A stretch of DNA of 7,503 nucleotides from CAMREV01 sp051650525 (GTDB taxonomy: Bacteria; Bacillota_I; Bacilli_A; Mycoplasmatales; Mycoplasmoidaceae), in contig JBOFJE010000002.1 of NCBI GenBank assembly GCA_051650525.1, forward strand, positions 1 to 7,503, in the 5' to 3' direction. The notes below the pieces were generated by a model, which made no database searches, was not told the origin of the DNA, and was given only the letters and a program-made list of their open reading frames with translations. This document shows, in pieces, positions 1 through 5,884 of this stretch (position 1 is its first letter; every line of letters begins with the position of its first letter). Both the position numbers and the translations under genes were made by a program.

Positions 1-1
1 G

Positions 2-1075
2 CTAACAATCCCATTTTATAATTTCCCCCACTAAATTTTTATAATCTATTGCTGCTGTACATGTAGAATCTATTTGATAAATTGAATTTTTATCAAGTCC
101 TAATAAATTTAATTTTGAACAAGTTCTTATTGTAGATATCGTTGTCTTAAAATTTTCTTTTAAATGTTCAAAGATTTCTTTACTTACTTTTTTTCTTTTA
201 TCTAGTTTAGTTGGTAAAACTAAAGTATTTTTTATTTTTATATCTAACTCTTCTTCTGTTTGTTCTAATGTTTGAACTAAAAGATTCAACCCATCTAAAG
301 CTAAAAGTTCTGTTTCACAAGGAATTAATATATAATCTGAAGCATATAAAGCATTTATAGTAAATAAATTCATACTAGGAGGGCAATCAATTATTATATA
401 ATCATATGTTTTTTCTAGTTTATTTAAAGCTTTTTTTAATAATTTTTCTGTTCCAAATTTAGAAGTCAATTGTCTTTCTGCTAAGTTTAAAATTAAATTA
501 GATGGAATTAAATCAAAATTTTCTGTTTCAACAATAACATTATTAATATTTTTTTGATCTACTAAAATATCTTTTATTGTTAATTTAGGAGTTTCAGATA
601 AGGCTGTAAATGTTAAACTAGCCTGAGGATCTGTATCAATTAATAAAACTTTTTTATTTTGTAATGTTAATCCTGATCCGATACAATGAGTTGTTGTTGT
701 TTTCCCTACTCCACCTTTAAAATTAATAATTGAAATTATTTTAGACATTTTTTCCTCCTGATTAAAGTTTATTTTTATTTGCTCTGTAGTAATATCTATT
801 TTAACTAATTGATTTTTTTTATATCCTATTTTTTCAATTATTTCTTTATCTAAGGTAAATCTGTATAATTTACTATTTCCATTTGCTTGTACAATAAGTG
901 GCTGTCCTTCATTATCTTTTTTTAAAATTATTTCATTATTTTTTTGATTATAAAAACATTTTAATATTTTAGGTTCGTTCATTATTTTTATTCCTTTTAT
1001 TGGAATATTTAGATAAGCTGTTGATATTTTATTTTTTTTATTAAATATTATATTTATTTTTTTTTCAAAAATCAT
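2..1075 (-). CDS. parA: ParA-type partition ATPase with an AbrB-like N-terminal extension
   Basis: Cytoplasmic Walker-type ATPase that would segregate the replicon together with a ParB partner, which is not in this window and is expected just beyond the left edge. The ATPase part begins at residue 110 (MSKIISIINF). It has the deviant Walker A box KGGVGKTT (120-127, signature Lys120 and Lys125), the A' box LLIDTDPQA (144-152) and Walker B IIIDCPPS (227-234). This part is 248 residues, normal for small (type Ib-like) ParA proteins. Residues 1-109 are extra: residues 5-53 and about 60-104 each resemble an AbrB/MazE/SpoVT swapped-hairpin unit (for example LNIPIKGIKIM, and RFTLDKEIIEKIGYKKNQLV). 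Two starts are possible. The distal ATG at 1075 has AAGGAG at 1081-1086. The internal ATG at 748 has a stronger AGGAGG at 754-759. No stop separates the two parts. ParA identity is firm; the AbrB assignment is pattern recognition only. It probably shares a transcript with the small gene at 1122-1256. Confidence 0.93.
   Translation of the reverse strand: MIFEKKINIIFNKKNKISTAYLNIPIKGIKIMNEPKILKCFYNQKNNEIILKKDNEGQPLIVQANGNSKLYRFTLDKEIIEKIGYKKNQLVKIDITTEQIKINFNQEEKMSKIISIINFKGGVGKTTTTHCIGSGLTLQNKKVLLIDTDPQASLTFTALSETPKLTIKDILVDQKNINNVIVETENFDLIPSNLILNLAERQLTSKFGTEKLLKKALNKLEKTYDYIIIDCPPSMNLFTINALYASDYILIPCETELLALDGLNLLVQTLEQTEEELDIKIKNTLVLPTKLDKRKKVSKEIFEHLKENFKTTISTIRTCSKLNLLGLDKNSIYQIDSTCTAAIDYKNLVGEIIKWDC
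746..759 (-). promoter_or_regulatory. Internal ribosome binding site and start codon inside parA
   Basis: On the minus strand an AGGAGG (754-759) is followed by five A and an ATG (746-748), exactly at the position where conventional ParA proteins begin (MSKII). The same bases encode Gln-Glu-Glu-Lys of the longer reading frame. This allows a 248-residue ParA to be made separately from the 357-residue fused form. Which form exists in the cell cannot be decided from sequence. Confidence 0.6.
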
Positions 1076-1090
1076 TTTTACTCCTTAGGA

Positions 1091-1120
1091 AAATATCTTC
1101 GGTCATGACCGAAGATATTT
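1091..1120. repeat. Perfect 30-bp palindrome, copy 1 (before parA)
   Basis: Each half is AAATATCTTCGGTCA followed by its exact reverse complement; the centre lies between 1105 and 1106. It starts one base after the stop codon of the 44-residue gene and ends 4 bp before the parA ribosome binding site. The central 20 bp is unusually GC-rich for this region. The identical 30 bp recurs at 4260-4289. As RNA it could form a hairpin, but on the parA transcript it is followed only by TTTTCC, a poor terminator tail. Candidate roles are a ParB-binding (parS-like) or regulator-binding site, a translational control hairpin next to the parA start, or an attenuator. Confidence 0.85.
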
Positions 1121-1121
1121 A

Positions 1122-1256
1122 TTAATATAAAAGAAGTTGAGCTATTTTATAGGCTTCTTCTTCTGAATTTACAATATATTTCACTTTTTCTTGTTTACAA
1201 TTTTTTTTAAAATAAAGAGTTACTTCAATTCCATTTTTTAATACAGTTAATCTCAT
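1122..1256 (-). CDS. Small hypothetical protein, 44 residues, upstream of parA
   Basis: I do not recognise this protein. The frame reads MRLTVLKNGIEVTLYFKK, ends in IAQLLLY, and stops with TAA. It has a strong AGGAGG ribosome binding site with 7 nt before the ATG, and a good promoter about 100 bp upstream. The composition suggests two beta strands (residues 2-16 and 24-30) followed by an amphipathic helix (31-43); it is charged, with one cysteine (20) and no signal peptide or membrane segment. It lies between the par promoter and parA, with 46 bp (including the palindrome) before the parA start, so it is probably the first gene of the partition operon. It could be a small DNA-binding or regulatory protein. 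The ribosome binding site and position support a real gene, but its function is unknown. Confidence 0.6.
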   Translation of the reverse strand: MRLTVLKNGIEVTLYFKKNCKQEKVKYIVNSEEEAYKIAQLLLY

Positions 1257-1276
1257 ATTAAGCCTCCTTGATTTTT

Positions 1277-1347
1277 AGAGGATAAAATGATATACTTCTA
1301 TTGCCAGTAGGGGTATATCGTTTTGATTACCTCTTTTTTTTATTTTT
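1277..1347 (+). terminator. Strong plus-strand hairpin with U-tract, opposite the par leader
   Basis: Read on the plus strand, AAAATGATATACTTCTA (1284-1300) pairs along all 17 positions with TAGGGGTATATCGTTTT (1308-1324) around the 7-nt loop TTGCCAG. An outer AGAGG/CCTCT stem (1277-1281 with 1330-1334) closes across small internal gaps. Eight T (1334-1341), then A and five more T follow. Three pairs are G-U on the plus strand, which would be A-C mismatches on the minus strand, so the fold favours a rightward RNA. No rightward gene precedes it. It could therefore end a short antisense RNA running against the 44-residue gene, or simply block rightward readthrough into the origin. Alternatively it is part of the 5' leader of the leftward par transcript. 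Confidence 0.6.
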
Positions 1348-1355
1348 ATATTATA

Positions 1356-1384
1356 AGAATACAACATAATTAACTAAAAGTCAA
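1356..1384 (-). promoter_or_regulatory. Leftward promoter for the 44-residue gene and parA
   Basis: On the minus strand TTGACT (-35, 1379-1384) is separated by 17 bp from TATTCT (-10, 1356-1361). Transcription would start near 1349, giving a leader of about 90 nt before the 44-residue gene. The -35 box overlaps the left arm of the inverted repeat at 1381-1418, so a protein bound there would block RNA polymerase. Confidence 0.65.
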
Positions 1385-1418
1385 CGCATAAATTTAATTT
1401 ATATTAAAAATGCGTTGA
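1381..1418. promoter_or_regulatory. Inverted repeat, putative operator of the par promoter
   Basis: The arms TCAACGCAT (1381-1389) and ATGCGTTGA (1410-1418) are exact reverse complements, separated by 20 bp. A second nested pair, TTTAAT (1393-1398) and ATTAAA (1403-1408), lies inside. The left arm covers most of the leftward -35 box. The arm centres are 29 bp apart, close to three helical turns. The most likely role is autoregulation of the par operon, perhaps by the AbrB-like part of ParA or the 44-residue protein. Rightward, seven T follow at 1421-1427, so a terminator hairpin is an alternative. Confidence 0.55.
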
Positions 1419-1430
1419 TATTTTTTTAAT

Positions 1431-1480
1431 TAAGCATTGTTATAGTTGTTTATATATTGTTATATATTGTTATATATTGT
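1431..1480. repeat. Phased 10-bp AT-rich repeats, candidate DNA-unwinding element
   Basis: Three exact tandem copies of TATATATTGT occupy 1451-1480. The preceding 10-mers TATAGTTGTT (1441-1450) and TAAGCATTGT (1431-1440) look like degenerate copies in the same phase. The 10-bp period matches one helical turn. The position beside the iterons and the almost pure A/T content fit the unwinding element of an iteron-type origin. The following TGTGTACAA (1481-1489) differs from the DnaA-box consensus (TGTGNATAA on this strand) at one position and is only a weak candidate. Confidence 0.6.
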
Positions 1481-1521
1481 TGTGTACAAAAAATATTATA
1501 AAAAAAATGCAAATATCCCTT

Positions 1522-1555
1522 GATTTATATAGGATTTAAGGCGATTATATAAATC
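1522..1555. repeat. 10-bp inverted repeat at the edge of the iterons
   Basis: GATTTATATA (1522-1531) is the exact reverse complement of TATATAAATC (1546-1555), with 14 bp between. An overlapping pair AGGATTTA (1531-1538) and TAAATCCT (1550-1557) shares the same right arm. The right arm runs into the first iteron. It may be an additional initiator or host-factor site, or a cruciform; no partner is identifiable from sequence. Confidence 0.4.
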
Positions 1556-1744
1556 CTCATTTAATGGGAGTAGTTTTCCTCATTAGATGGGAGTATCTAT
1601 CCTCATTAAGTGGGATTACTTTCCTCATTTAATGGGAGTATCTATCCTCGTTAGATGGGAGTATCTAATATTTGTTTATTTTTTATCTTCATTAAGTGGG
1701 AATAAATTAAGGAAAAAGCAAAATTTCTTCATTAAGTGGGAGTA
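1554..1744. repeat. Seven 19-bp iterons, putative replication origin
   Basis: Direct repeats close to TCCTCATTAAGTGGGAGTA start at 1554, 1577, 1600, 1622, 1645, 1686 and 1726. The first five are spaced 22-23 bp apart (about two helical turns) and the last two follow at 41 and 40 bp (about four turns). The core TGGGA is invariant; copies vary mainly in the central TTAAG/TTTAA/TTAGA positions, and the last two begin TCTTC rather than TCCTC. The repeats lie directly upstream of the initiator gene, with an AT-rich element on the other side, as in iteron-controlled plasmid origins. The initiator at 1858-3690 is expected to bind them. The last copy ends 6 bp before the initiator promoter, so it can serve autoregulation. 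Confidence 0.9.
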
Positions 1745-1750
1745 TTTAGC

Positions 1751-1779
1751 TTGAAAAATATAAAATTTTTAGGTATAAT
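1751..1779 (+). promoter_or_regulatory. Promoter of the replication initiator gene
   Basis: TTGAAA (-35, 1751-1756), a 17-bp spacer and a consensus TATAAT (-10, 1774-1779). Transcription would begin near 1786, leaving a 5' leader of about 70 nt. The seventh iteron (1726-1744) ends just upstream of the -35 box, so initiator bound there could repress or modulate its own synthesis. Confidence 0.75.
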
Positions 1780-1857
1780 TTAATAAAATAATTAAAAAAA
1801 ACTTAAATTAATATAGATATACCCATGTAATGACGAAAAAATTGTTGGAGATGAGTT

Positions 1858-3690
1858 ATGAAAATAGTGAAAAAGAAAAGCAACAATTTAGATTTTCAAG
1901 AGATTATAGATACGCCAGAAACAGAAATAGTTGAAGAAAATATAACCTTAGATGAGAGTTTTATAAAAAATAGAGCATTAATTAGAATGGATATGAATAT
2001 TATTCAGTATCCGATATTTAGTAAAAATACTAAAAGAAAAACAAATCAAATAGTTAAATATTATTTTAATAATAATAGGGATACGTATATAACCGTTACT
2101 CCTGCATCAGGGTATCATATACCTGGTGAAATGGAAGAAAAAGTATTTATAGTCTTGATGAAGATAATGAAAGATAAAGGAATGCCTCAAAAATTTTGGG
2201 TTACATTAAGTGAATTAAAAAAAGAATTAGGATTAAATACAAATAGAGCTAACGAACTTATAAAAAAAAGTTTATTAAGAATAGCGAATACTTTTTATAG
2301 TTTTAAAAATACTATGTATTTTAATGAATTAAAATCAGTTTTGAAGGAAGAAATAACAAGATCTATTTTTGAGTTAGATATTGTTAGTTTAGAAAGAAAA
2401 GAAAATGCTGAAATTAAAGCTCAAATAAACGATAAAAGAATAAAAGAGATATATCAAATAAAAATATCTGATTTTTTCTATAAAAATATATTGGCTAAAG
2501 GTTATTTGGTTTATGATGCTGCAGTTTTATTAGATATAGAATCAAGTACTGCTAGAACAATATATATGTTAATTGAAAAACTTAGATTTAATGAAGTTTA
2601 TTTAAAAATAGATGTTATGTATTTAATTAAAAGGATTCCGTTAAAATATGATAAAAGTAATATAGGAAGAACTGTGAAAACTTTAATTAAAAGTTTTCAA
2701 GAATTAAAAGATAAAGATTTGATAAAGAATTTTGTTTTGGAAAAGGAAGGCACTTGGGAAAATGCTGAAGTTGAGGTCTTTTTTTATGATTTTACTGTTC
2801 AAGATAAACAACAGAGATTTTTTGATGATTTAAACGAATTTAGACATTTAAGTCAAAGTCAGTTGTTGGTTAGTCACACGGAAAATAAAGATTTACAAGA
2901 TGATAATACTGAAAATTTAAAAGAATTTATAGTTGTTACACCAGAAATGATAGAGGAAGTTTTAAAATTAATGCCTATAAAAGCAAGAAGTTTAAAAACA
3001 ATGCCTAAAACAATAAAAGATGCTATTGAAAATTATGGTTTAGAAAAAGTTCAAAAAGTTGCAGTATATATGAAAAAAAATAAAGTTGATAAAGTAAGAG
3101 CATATTTTATCAAAGCTTTAGAAAATGATTGGACTAAAGATGAAGAAAAAGTAGTTTTAGTTGAAAAAAAAGAAAAATTTGAATTACTTAATATAAATAA
3201 ATTAGAAGTTGAAGAAGATCAAGTTAAAAATAAAATAACAAGAAAATCTTTAGAGAAATTTAATAAGTTATTAGAGGAAGAGAAGTTAGAAATAGAAAAA
3301 AAGGCATATGAATATTATGTAAAAAAATGTGGACAAGATACAAAAATTCAGAAAATTGCGTTTAACGCCGGAAAGACTACCATAATATGTGATTACTTAG
3401 AAGAAAAAAGATATTTTGATAAAAAAATTGAAGTTGATATAGAAGAAATAATCCCATTAAATGAGGATAAAAAAAAATTAAATTTAACAGAAGTTTATAA
3501 ATCAATAAATGAAAAAATAACTTTTTATTCTGGATTATTGAATATGGATTCTGATCAAGAGATGCTATTAAGGTTAGAAGTAGGAAAAGAGATTTTGTTG
3601 AAAAAAAATTTAGAAAATCTTTTAGAAGAAGATATCATAGAAATGGTTAGATTAGTTGTTTTGAGAATAAATAGTGAAAAAAATAAATAA
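1858..3690 (+). CDS. Iteron-type plasmid replication initiator (RepA, RPA-like)
   Basis: Expected to bind the seven iterons immediately upstream and open the origin for host replication proteins. The N-terminal core (about 34-312) resembles the replication initiator protein A type: an early segment YPIFSKNTKRK (51-61), then YITVTPASGYHIPG (77-90), followed by winged-helix-like segments. These include LSELKKELGLNTNRANELIKK (117-137, helix-turn-helix-like) and IYMLIEKLRFNEV (235-247), and the core ends in EVEVFFYDF (304-312). A second part (about 356-428; TPEMIEEVLKLMP, then GLEKVQKVAVYMKKNKVDKVRAYFIKALENDW) resembles C-terminal modules seen in other large Rep proteins. The remaining tail to 610 is Glu/Lys-rich and helical. 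At 610 residues it is longer than typical initiators. The start is supported by GGAG at 1847-1850, 7 nt before the ATG. The Nudix gene follows after 14 bp. The role is well supported by iteron context; the exact family is less certain. Confidence 0.88.
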   Translation: MKIVKKKSNNLDFQEIIDTPETEIVEENITLDESFIKNRALIRMDMNIIQYPIFSKNTKRKTNQIVKYYFNNNRDTYITVTPASGYHIPGEMEEKVFIVLMKIMKDKGMPQKFWVTLSELKKELGLNTNRANELIKKSLLRIANTFYSFKNTMYFNELKSVLKEEITRSIFELDIVSLERKENAEIKAQINDKRIKEIYQIKISDFFYKNILAKGYLVYDAAVLLDIESSTARTIYMLIEKLRFNEVYLKIDVMYLIKRIPLKYDKSNIGRTVKTLIKSFQELKDKDLIKNFVLEKEGTWENAEVEVFFYDFTVQDKQQRFFDDLNEFRHLSQSQLLVSHTENKDLQDDNTENLKEFIVVTPEMIEEVLKLMPIKARSLKTMPKTIKDAIENYGLEKVQKVAVYMKKNKVDKVRAYFIKALENDWTKDEEKVVLVEKKEKFELLNINKLEVEEDQVKNKITRKSLEKFNKLLEEEKLEIEKKAYEYYVKKCGQDTKIQKIAFNAGKTTIICDYLEEKRYFDKKIEVDIEEIIPLNEDKKKLNLTEVYKSINEKITFYSGLLNMDSDQEMLLRLEVGKEILLKKNLENLLEEDIIEMVRLVVLRINSEKNK

Positions 3691-3704
3691 TATTTGGAGA
3701 TAAA

Positions 3705-4277
3705 ATGTTATTAAAATTAGAAAAAGAGATTATTGAATTTTCCCCATATAATGAACAAGAAAAATTGGATAAAAATATTTTATTAAAATTGTTAAAAAGT
3801 GAGAAAAATATTTTTTCGAGAGAAAATAAAATATGCCATTTTACAGCTTCATCATGGATTGTAAATGAAGAAAAAACAAAAGTTTTAATGATTTATCATA
3901 ATATATATAATTCGTGGTCTTGGACAGGTGGTCATGCTGATAATGAAATGAATCTTTTGAAAGTTGCTTTAACGGAGGCTAAAGAAGAGACTGGGTTAGA
4001 AAATATTAAAGTTTTGCTAGAAGATATTTTTTCTATAGAAATACTAACAGTAGATGGACATATGAAAAATGGAGAGTATGTATCATCTCATTTACACTTA
4101 AATATTACTTATTTATTAGAGGCAAATGAACACGATATGCTATCGATTAAAGAAGATGAAAATAGTGATGTATGTTGGATAAATATAGAAGAAAGTGAAA
4201 AAATTTCAAACGAAGAAAAAATGAAAATTATTTATAAAAAATTGAATGAAAAATTAAAAAAATATCTTCGGTCATGA
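3705..4277 (+). CDS. Nudix hydrolase with a degenerate Nudix box
   Basis: Nudix hydrolases cleave nucleoside diphosphates linked to another moiety, in the cytoplasm. The protein (190 residues) has a beta-strand run FTASSWIVNEEKTKVLMIYH (46-65), then WSWTGGH (71-77) and a Nudix box at 76-98. The box keeps Gly76, Glu91, the metal-binding Glu94-Glu95, Gly97 and Leu98. However, Met82 stands where the consensus has Glu (Glu81 is adjacent) and Thr90 replaces the usual Arg. A later HLHLNITYLLEA (130-140) and VCWINIEE (156-163) complete the fold. The start has GGAG at 3696-3699, 14 bp after the initiator gene, so the two are probably cotranscribed. The last five codons and the TGA lie inside the second copy of the 30-bp palindrome, so the C-terminus (KYLRS) may have been set by insertion of that element. 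The substrate is unknown. Confidence 0.88.
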   Translation: MLLKLEKEIIEFSPYNEQEKLDKNILLKLLKSEKNIFSRENKICHFTASSWIVNEEKTKVLMIYHNIYNSWSWTGGHADNEMNLLKVALTEAKEETGLENIKVLLEDIFSIEILTVDGHMKNGEYVSSHLHLNITYLLEANEHDMLSIKEDENSDVCWINIEESEKISNEEKMKIIYKKLNEKLKKYLRS

Positions 4278-4291
4278 CCGAAGATATTTTT
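4258..4291. terminator. Palindrome copy 2: bidirectional terminator between convergent genes
   Basis: A perfect 34-bp palindrome centred between 4274 and 4275; its inner 30 bp (4260-4289) is identical to 1091-1120. It contains the Nudix stop codon (TGA, 4275-4277) and touches the stop codon of the leftward nucleotidase gene (4290-4292). T runs follow on both strands (TTTTT rightward, seven T leftward), so it fits a bidirectional terminator. Exact identity with the copy before parA, rather than mere conserved base pairing, suggests it may also be a protein-binding site such as parS. Confidence 0.75.
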
Positions 4292-5753
4292 AATAAATTT
4301 TATGAATTAATCTAGAATCAATTTGAGGACTTATTTCAATTTTAATATTTTTTAAATAATCAATAACAATATCTTCAACGCTAGAGTAGTAATTAATATT
4401 TTCTCCTTGAATTAAAGAGGTATATTCTTCCCCGCCTGATGACATAAAATCTGTTACAGCAATATTATAGTAATTATCTAAAATGATAGGATTATTTTTT
4501 ATATAAATCTCACTAACTCTCTTGTATGGTGGATTATTCGGGTTAAAAACGACTTTCATGCCAGAAACTTGAGCCATTGCACCTAAAGGTTCAGGAAAGG
4601 CTTTTAGACCATTCTCAAGAGCTTCTTTCAAATTACTTCCTTTTATTTTTTTTGTAACAATATGATTGTTAAAAGGAATTGATTTAAAAATATCTTCAAT
4701 TGTTATATATCCTTGGGAGATAGATTCTCTAATACTACCTCCATTAATAAGTACGGCATCAGAATTTGTTTTCCAGAGAATAGCATCAGTTATAAGTTGA
4801 GTTAAATTAGTTTCTTTACATCTAACAGATTCTCGATCACCAATTAATATAAATTCTGAATAAGCTATAGTTGTTTTACTAATAGAGTTTTGTGTATTTT
4901 GTATATTTGTAATTATATTTTCAATATAAAGATTATTTTCATAATTATCTAAATCATTTGAATTCATTAATTTATATTTCCACTTACTTTTTTTATCATT
5001 TAATTTTAATTGAATAATAGCGATATTCTTATTGTAACTTCCAGCTTGACTGATTAATGTATTATTAACTATACATTTTTCTTTTATTTCAGTATGGCTA
5101 TGCCCATCAAAAATTATATCGATTTTAGGGAAGGTATTGGCTAAATTAAAACTTTGATTAATAGTTTTGGTGCTTTTATCACATCCAAGATGAGTTATTC
5201 CTACAAATAAATCAATATTTTTATTTTCTAAATTATTTAAAAGATTTTTGACAGACTCTTCAGGATTTATAAATTCTAAATTTATTATATTTTTTGAATT
5301 TGTTTTATAATAAGTTTCAGGAGTTAGAAGTCCAAAAAAACATATATTAAATTTATTAAAAGTGACAATATCATATGGAAGAATATTGGTATTATTATTT
5401 TTATCAATTAAATTTAAAGCTAATGTTTTATAGGTCTGTAAATTTATAAGTGATTTTAAGTGATTAAATCCATAGTTGAAATCATGATTACCTATAGTTA
5501 CATAGTCAAATTTAAGAGCATTAAAAAGAGTAATAATAGATTCACCTTTAGAAAAATTTGCGAAAGGAGTACCATGAAGTGTATCTCCAGAATCAATTAA
5601 GAAAACTTTACCATTTTTTTTATTATTACGTAAAGATTCTAAAAAAGTAAATAGTTTAGGAAAACTAATGCTGTTATTTTCACCATTAACCCTTCCATGA
5701 ATATCGTTAAGATGTACAAAAGTTAAATCATAATTGGTATTATCAAAAATCAT
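4290..5753 (-). CDS. 5'-nucleotidase-family metallophosphatase, no signal peptide
   Basis: Two-domain enzyme of the UshA/5'-nucleotidase family, which releases phosphate from nucleotides or related phosphoesters. The N-terminal calcineurin-like domain (about 8-250) shows all metal sites: HLNDIHG (14-20, Asp17 and His19), IDSGDT (53-58, Asp57), GNHDF (88-92), THLG (187-190) and DGHSH (216-220). The C-terminal nucleotide-binding domain (about 295-460) has NGGSIR (338-343), IPFNN (359-363) and SSGGEEYTSL (438-447). Most family members are exported, but this one begins MIFDNTNYDLTFVHLND with no hydrophobic leader, so it is predicted to be cytoplasmic. The start is set by AGGAGG at 5758-5763, 4 nt before the ATG, with no room for a leader. 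It is convergent with the Nudix gene and divergent from the gene at 5885. The substrate cannot be read from sequence. Confidence 0.92.
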   Translation of the reverse strand: MIFDNTNYDLTFVHLNDIHGRVNGENNSISFPKLFTFLESLRNNKKNGKVFLIDSGDTLHGTPFANFSKGESIITLFNALKFDYVTIGNHDFNYGFNHLKSLINLQTYKTLALNLIDKNNNTNILPYDIVTFNKFNICFFGLLTPETYYKTNSKNIINLEFINPEESVKNLLNNLENKNIDLFVGITHLGCDKSTKTINQSFNLANTFPKIDIIFDGHSHTEIKEKCIVNNTLISQAGSYNKNIAIIQLKLNDKKSKWKYKLMNSNDLDNYENNLYIENIITNIQNTQNSISKTTIAYSEFILIGDRESVRCKETNLTQLITDAILWKTNSDAVLINGGSIRESISQGYITIEDIFKSIPFNNHIVTKKIKGSNLKEALENGLKAFPEPLGAMAQVSGMKVVFNPNNPPYKRVSEIYIKNNPIILDNYYNIAVTDFMSSGGEEYTSLIQGENINYYSSVEDIVIDYLKNIKIEISPQIDSRLIHKIY

Positions 5754-5818
5754 AATGCCTCCTAAAAAATGGTATTTTTCCAGTCTATCACATAATTTAT
5801 AAAAATGATATATGCTTC

Positions 5819-5848
5819 TTGATTTTTATAAATAAATTTTGTTAAGAT
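5819..5848 (+). promoter_or_regulatory. Possible promoter for the YaiI-family gene
   Basis: In the 131-bp gap between divergent genes, TTGATT (5819-5824) and TAAGAT (5843-5848) are 18 bp apart on the plus strand. This is a plausible but imperfect -35/-10 pair in very AT-rich sequence. No convincing promoter was found for the divergent nucleotidase gene in the same gap. Confidence 0.3.
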
Positions 5849-5884
5849 ATAACTATAGAATAAATTTAAAAGGATGTAAAATTA

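Noticed and set aside
1091..1120. Hairpin telomere (protelomerase) site or dif site
   Set aside because: The palindrome is shorter than known protelomerase targets, lacks the asymmetric two-arm form of dif, and no protelomerase or tyrosine recombinase gene is in the window.
1122..1256. Toxin-antitoxin pair formed by the 44-residue gene and the AbrB-like part
   Set aside because: AbrB/MazE-type domains do occur in antitoxins, but the 44-residue protein shows no toxin-like motif and the AbrB-like part is joined to ParA.
1481..1489. DnaA box (TGTGTACAA)
   Set aside because: It has one mismatch to the consensus, and such matches are expected by chance in AT-rich DNA; kept only as a remark on the origin.
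1554..1744. CRISPR array
   Set aside because: The 19-bp repeats have very short and unequal gaps (3-22 bp), vary between copies, and sit beside an initiator gene with no cas genes; they are iterons.
2205..2213. Eighth iteron inside rep (CATTAAGTG)
   Set aside because: Only the 9-bp core matches and the GGGAGTA half is missing; the bases encode ordinary Leu-Ser-Glu codons of the initiator.
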